NCBI RefSeq assembly: GCF_900112615.1
Contig: NZ_FOMK01000004.1
Span: 248,001 to 312,000, forward strand
Length of the DNA stretch: 64,000 bases
Origin: Chitinophaga sp. CF118
GTDB taxonomy: Bacteria; Bacteroidota; Bacteroidia; Chitinophagales; Chitinophagaceae
Direction of reading: 5' to 3'
In this document: piece by piece, positions 60,156-64,000 of the stretch
Layout of the letters: each line of letters starts with the position of its first letter
Position numbering within the stretch: position 1 is the first letter of the stretch
Notes under the pieces: generated by a model
Databases searched by the model: none
Told to the model about the DNA's origin: nothing
What the model saw: only the letters and a program-made list of their open reading frames with translations
Translations under genes and position numbers: made by a program

Positions 60156-62987
60156 TCAGAAGTTCATCACTACTCTTGTAAAGAGCCTGATACCATTGAA
60201 GCCCATCTGAACGGGATCCCAGGCACCACCTGCTTCTCCGTCAAATGCAGAGAGTTTGGCTCCGGGCACATAACCAAGATCAGGATGTACATTGAAAATA
60301 TTATCGGCTCCCACAAACCAGGTAAGATGTTTGCAGAATTTATAACTGGCATAAACATCAGTAACCATCTTTCCTTTGTACTTAAACAACTCTGGTACCA
60401 GCGTACCATCAGCATCCAGTCCTACCTGCGGATTGATACCAGTACCGGCAAGATCTCCGGAGTAACCATAACCCAACAGTTCTATCTTACCGAAATAAGT
60501 GAGATGAGTACCTACGCTTAGTTTATTTACCCCGTATTCCAGGTTAACACCCAGCTTTACCGGAGGTGCGGATGCAAGTACAAATTTCTCTTCACGGTCA
60601 CTGAAAAACTCTTTCCTGTGCAGGTAACTATCATTCAGGGCATCAGGTACATTTATTTCATCAATACTCATGTGCTGAATATTGCTGGTAAATAATCCCC
60701 TGAAATGTTTGTTATCCCAACGCTTATTGTAATCTATCACAAGATCCAATCCAGTGTTGGTTGTATTAACAGCATTGGCAAAGAACTGTGCATTATCAAT
60801 GTGCAGATCATTCAGAGCGTTATAGAATGCCGGCGCCAGTGTAGTATCACCTGCGTTGAATTGTCCGGATAATACGATTCTGTCTTTCACCTTCACCAGA
60901 TAACCGTCAATGGTAATCGTTAATTCACTCAGTGGTTTCCACGAGAAGCCAAGGCTTGCATTGACAGATTTTTCCTGTTTCAGATCCGGGATTCCCGCAG
61001 CTTTTGTAATAGGACTATAATTAGGAGCTATTTTCACTTCTGATATGGTACCACCCTGTACATTCGTATACTGTGAACTATAATTGATCTGTTGCAGTGA
61101 TGGAGCACGGAAGCCTGTACTGATAGATCCCCTGATGTTAAAGCCCGGTGCCAGCTTATAACGGGAAGCCAGTTTGTAATTGCTTGTGAAGCCAAAGTCA
61201 CTATAGTTTTCTGCCCTTATAGCTGCCCCAATTAACCATTTTTTAGTCACATCCAGTTCTGCATCTACAAAACCACCAATATTAGAACGGTTTGCACTCA
61301 CAACATCACTGGGCCTGTATCCGGGGAAACCCTGGGCGCCAGTAGCTTTAATGAAAGCGGGATCGTAATTGGTGTATGAAGCCTCATCTCCGGCGTAAAT
61401 CTTATAATTTTCGTAACGGTATTCCGCACCGAATGCCAGGTTCAATCCTGCAGCAACTGTAGGGATCTCTTTGGAAAAGGTCAGGTTAGCAGTATTCTGC
61501 AAAAAGGAGAAACCACCATCATCAAAATGAGTAGGAGTACTGGCCCCCAGTGAAGCATTGAATGTTTTATCGCCATAGAAGTGGAAGTTGTTCCTGCCGA
61601 GTGTATTACTCAGATCCCAGTTCCAGTTATTCCCCAATTCTCCTTTTATGCCTACAGCAGCAGATACATCACTGATATGCGTTTGAATATGCGGATCATA
61701 TACGGTATCAGCTAATCCACCACCAGGTGTTGTTACTGAATACATAATATCCGGATGGAAAATCACATTACCGTTCGCATCTGTAGGAAAGCGGTCAGCG
61801 TGGCCACTGGAAAGCGGATTATATCCATGTAAGGTTCTGGTGTAAGCATAGGCATCGGACGACTTATAATTGTACCCGCCGAAAGCATAAAAAGTGGTTT
61901 TGCCATTTGCAAAAGGAACTTCCAGGTTAATCATTCCACCACCGGTAGTTTTAGATGCATCGCCGTTAGACCTTCTCACTACATTGACAGGGAGACCATC
62001 TTTATGGGTAAGATTAGTATCCAGCGCCTGCCTGTAGGTTTTACCCTGCACCATGAAATTACCGGAGAAATTAATGAACCCACCTTGTTTGCCCAGCGGT
62101 AAGCCATAGCTGATCCCGAATGTACCGGCATTACCATCTATAGGATTACTGCTTTTATACTGGTTCTGATCCCGGCCAAAATAAGTATTGTACTTATGAT
62201 CATAATAACCGGCATAACCAACATTCATATAGAGGTGATTAATATCTTTTTTCAGGATGATATTGATTACACCCGCAATAGCATCGGAACCATATTGTGC
62301 AGAAGCACCATCACGCAGTATTTCCACACGATCGATAGATGCTTCGGGAATGGCATTCAGGTCGGTACCGGAATTACCACGGCCACGGGTACCATACACT
62401 GCCACAAAAGCGGTCTGATGGCGTCTTTTACCATTTACGAGTACCAGCGTCTGATCTGGACCAAGGCCTCTTAGTGTGGCCAGGTCTATCTGATCGGCAC
62501 CATCACTTCCGCTTTGTTTATTGTAGTTGAAAGATGGAGCGGCCATATTCAGCACAGCGGTAAGATCCATTTTTGCTGTGGGTAATGATGACTGAGCAAG
62601 ACTGATAATATCTACTGGTACAGGCGTTTCCGTTTTAGCTCTACCACCTCCACGTGTACCAACCAGTACTACCTGGTTTAGTTCAGATACTGTAGATACA
62701 AGTTGAATATCTATAACCGTACGGCCATTTACAGGCTGCGATTGTGCAATAAAACCGATAGCACTTATTTCGAGTACATCATCACTTTTAGCATCAATAG
62801 AATAGGCACCTTCCTTACCTGAAAGTGTGCCAGTATTGGTTAATTTAACCCGGACAGTAATACCTTCCAGAGGAACACCCGTTGTTGCATCAGTAATCTT
62901 ACCTGTGATTTTTTGTTTCTGTGCATACGAAACGGAAAAGCAGAACAACAGCAGTACTGCTAATAGATTTAGACTTTTCGTTGACAT
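60156..62987 (-). CDS. TonB-dependent receptor with CarboxypepD_reg-like domain
   Basis: About 943 residues: signal peptide (residues 1-22, ending FSVSYAQ), a carboxypeptidase-regulatory-like domain (about 25-110: ITGKITDATTGVPLEGITVRV), a plug domain (LPTAKMDLTAVLNMAAPSF, VEILRDGASAQYGSDAIAGVIN, about 130-240), and a 22-strand-type barrel to the end (VDADGTLVPELFKYK, FTRVVMNF with a terminal Phe). It probably imports a siderophore, vitamin or other substrate. I use the ATG at 62987; the open frame extends 23 codons upstream. No SusD-like partner is adjacent. Confidence 0.95.
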   Translation of the reverse strand: MSTKSLNLLAVLLLFCFSVSYAQKQKITGKITDATTGVPLEGITVRVKLTNTGTLSGKEGAYSIDAKSDDVLEISAIGFIAQSQPVNGRTVIDIQLVSTVSELNQVVLVGTRGGGRAKTETPVPVDIISLAQSSLPTAKMDLTAVLNMAAPSFNYNKQSGSDGADQIDLATLRGLGPDQTLVLVNGKRRHQTAFVAVYGTRGRGNSGTDLNAIPEASIDRVEILRDGASAQYGSDAIAGVINIILKKDINHLYMNVGYAGYYDHKYNTYFGRDQNQYKSSNPIDGNAGTFGISYGLPLGKQGGFINFSGNFMVQGKTYRQALDTNLTHKDGLPVNVVRRSNGDASKTTGGGMINLEVPFANGKTTFYAFGGYNYKSSDAYAYTRTLHGYNPLSSGHADRFPTDANGNVIFHPDIMYSVTTPGGGLADTVYDPHIQTHISDVSAAVGIKGELGNNWNWDLSNTLGRNNFHFYGDKTFNASLGASTPTHFDDGGFSFLQNTANLTFSKEIPTVAAGLNLAFGAEYRYENYKIYAGDEASYTNYDPAFIKATGAQGFPGYRPSDVVSANRSNIGGFVDAELDVTKKWLIGAAIRAENYSDFGFTSNYKLASRYKLAPGFNIRGSISTGFRAPSLQQINYSSQYTNVQGGTISEVKIAPNYSPITKAAGIPDLKQEKSVNASLGFSWKPLSELTITIDGYLVKVKDRIVLSGQFNAGDTTLAPAFYNALNDLHIDNAQFFANAVNTTNTGLDLVIDYNKRWDNKHFRGLFTSNIQHMSIDEINVPDALNDSYLHRKEFFSDREEKFVLASAPPVKLGVNLEYGVNKLSVGTHLTYFGKIELLGYGYSGDLAGTGINPQVGLDADGTLVPELFKYKGKMVTDVYASYKFCKHLTWFVGADNIFNVHPDLGYVPGAKLSAFDGEAGGAWDPVQMGFNGIRLFTRVVMNF

Positions 62988-63158
62988 ATAAAGTTTGTTT
63001 GGGTTATGTCTAAATATAAACATTTTCCAGATATTGTACATAGACAACAACAACAACAGAGCTTGAATTGTTTTCTAAAAATGGATTATAGGCAGATGCC
63101 TTACATTTACATTTTATGGTACGGCATAGCTATTGCCGGTAAATATTAAACCCGTTAT

Positions 63159-64000
63159 ATGAGTACTTTCAAAAGTATTAACCCATACACGCAGGAAACC
63201 ATTGCAGAATATGCAGCACATACTGAAGCTGAAATAGAACAACGTCTTGCATGGGGATATCAGGCCTTCCGCCAGTCAAGAAATGCCCCCTTACAGGAAC
63301 GTTGCAACCGAATGATAAAACTTGCAGCTTTATTAAAAGTGCAGGCGGATGAACATGCAGCTATCATTACCCGGGAGATGGGAAAGACATTGAGAGAGGC
63401 AAAGGCAGAAGTACTGAAATGTGCCGATTCTGCGGAATATTATGCACAACATATTACAGAGATGCTACAATTTAAAGCAGTGCTTTCCGATGCGCAGCAA
63501 AGTTATGTAGCCTACGAACCCAAGGGTATTGTGCTGGCAATTATGCCCTGGAATTTCCCTTACTGGCAGGTGTTTCGTTTTGCCATTCCAAATATCCTGG
63601 CGGGTAATACCGGCCTGCTCAAACATGCCAGCAATGTAAGCGGTTGTGCACTGGCTATAGAAAAGCTTTTCCTGGAAGCTGGTTTTCCGGAAGGTACTTT
63701 CCAGGCGGTGCTGGTCAATTCCAAAAATATAGAACCGCTGATAGCTGATACCCGCATACAGGGAGTAACACTTACAGGCAGCACAATTGCCGGTATGAGT
63801 GTGGCACAACTGGCAGGTAAATACATTAAAAAGACAGTACTGGAACTTGGTGGAAGTGATCCTTTCATTGTGTTAAAGGATGCTAACATAGAAGAGGCCG
63901 CAAAGATTGCGGTGAAAGCACGCATGCAAAATGCAGGACAATCCTGTATTGCTGCCAAACGCTGGATAGTAGAAAAATCAATACTTGATAATTTCACAGA
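63159..64000 (+). CDS. NAD(P)-dependent aldehyde dehydrogenase, succinate-semialdehyde type (partial, cut by window end)
   Basis: The frame starts at the ATG at 63159 and runs open to the window end (about 280 residues seen; the family is about 455-490). It begins MSTFKSINPYTQE. Visible motifs are MPWNFPYWQVFRF with the cofactor-binding Asn, LTGSTIAGMSVAQ with the NAD-binding Gly turn, VLELGGSDPFIVLKDA with the catalytic Glu, and NAGQSCIAAKR with the nucleophile Cys. These match the GabD-type succinate-semialdehyde dehydrogenases. The 3' end lies outside. Confidence 0.92.
   Translation, partial: MSTFKSINPYTQETIAEYAAHTEAEIEQRLAWGYQAFRQSRNAPLQERCNRMIKLAALLKVQADEHAAIITREMGKTLREAKAEVLKCADSAEYYAQHITEMLQFKAVLSDAQQSYVAYEPKGIVLAIMPWNFPYWQVFRFAIPNILAGNTGLLKHASNVSGCALAIEKLFLEAGFPEGTFQAVLVNSKNIEPLIADTRIQGVTLTGSTIAGMSVAQLAGKYIKKTVLELGGSDPFIVLKDANIEEAAKIAVKARMQNAGQSCIAAKRWIVEKSILDNFT

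Noticed and set aside
62988..63158. Cobalamin riboswitch upstream of the TonB-dependent receptor
   Set aside because: The region is too short and lacks the B12-box-like sequence.

Overview
The window comes from the chromosome of a Bacteroidota bacterium, most likely family Chitinophagaceae and close to Chitinophaga. This rests on gene content and signals, not on a database match. The supporting features are a type IX secretion (gliding-motility type) C-terminal sorting domain, a TonB-dependent receptor with a carboxypeptidase-regulatory-like N-terminal domain, an UpxY-type NusG paralogue, a HU-CCDC81/SPOR protein, DUF4230, an RRM-type RNA-binding protein with a glycine-rich tail, Mpl, weak Shine-Dalgarno sites, and several TAnnTTTG motifs of the kind used as -7 elements in this phylum. 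No rRNA, tRNA, CRISPR array, transposase or prophage was seen.

Layout. (1) 1-12.3 kb, minus strand: an exopolysaccharide/capsule operon. In transcription order it holds a Wza-like export lipoprotein, a Wzc-like tyrosine autokinase, UpxY, ManC, GDP-fucose synthase, UDP-glucose dehydrogenase, Gmd, an acyltransferase, a pyruvyl transferase and a Wzx-type flippase, and it continues off the left edge. ManC-Gmd-Fcl make GDP-L-fucose and Ugd makes UDP-glucuronate, so the polymer is probably fucose- and uronate-containing, acylated and pyruvylated. A LuxR-type response regulator (12.4-13.1 kb) and a sensorless histidine kinase with a CheY-like receiver (13.5-14.6 kb) lie upstream. (2) 14.6-24.5 kb: a T9SS cargo protein, an unknown protein, a methyltransferase, a LuxE-like enzyme, a lipoprotein, an acyl-CoA carboxylase beta subunit, a UbiA-like membrane protein, an M42 peptidase and biotin synthase. 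(3) 24.5-26.8 kb: a small accessory, AT-rich segment with two near-perfect palindromes, a KilA-N-domain gene carrying a third, related palindrome in its coding sequence, and a GT8 glycosyltransferase. (4) 26.8-43.1 kb: housekeeping and metabolic genes (AroQ, UbiX, YtxJ, Mpl, a DnaQ-like exonuclease, a GT2 polyprenol-phosphate mannosyltransferase, an EamA exporter, an S9 peptidase, an AraC regulator, a DUF985 cupin, DUF4230, an RRM protein, a 2-oxoacid dehydrogenase E2, CinA, a thioesterase, DoxX). (5) 43.1-47.8 kb: a degenerate ~20-bp repeat array, two lipoproteins, and an ECF sigma factor with a partner protein that looks like a dual-membrane-spanning anti-sigma factor carrying six 25-residue repeats. 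(6) 47.8-64 kb: an envelope TPR protein, an outer-membrane barrel, HU-CCDC81/SPOR, an SDR reductase, a prolyl oligopeptidase, PfkA-Pyk, a TonB-dependent receptor, and the first part of an aldehyde dehydrogenase cut by the right edge.

The most unusual object is the KilA-N gene with its palindromes. The palindrome inside the gene (codons 66-75) and the two downstream palindromes share a core and can be read in the same codon register, giving related decapeptides. This suggests a palindromic element family that has invaded, or exchanges sequence with, the gene. The second notable object is the ECF sigma / envelope-spanning anti-sigma pair with an expanded repeat linker.
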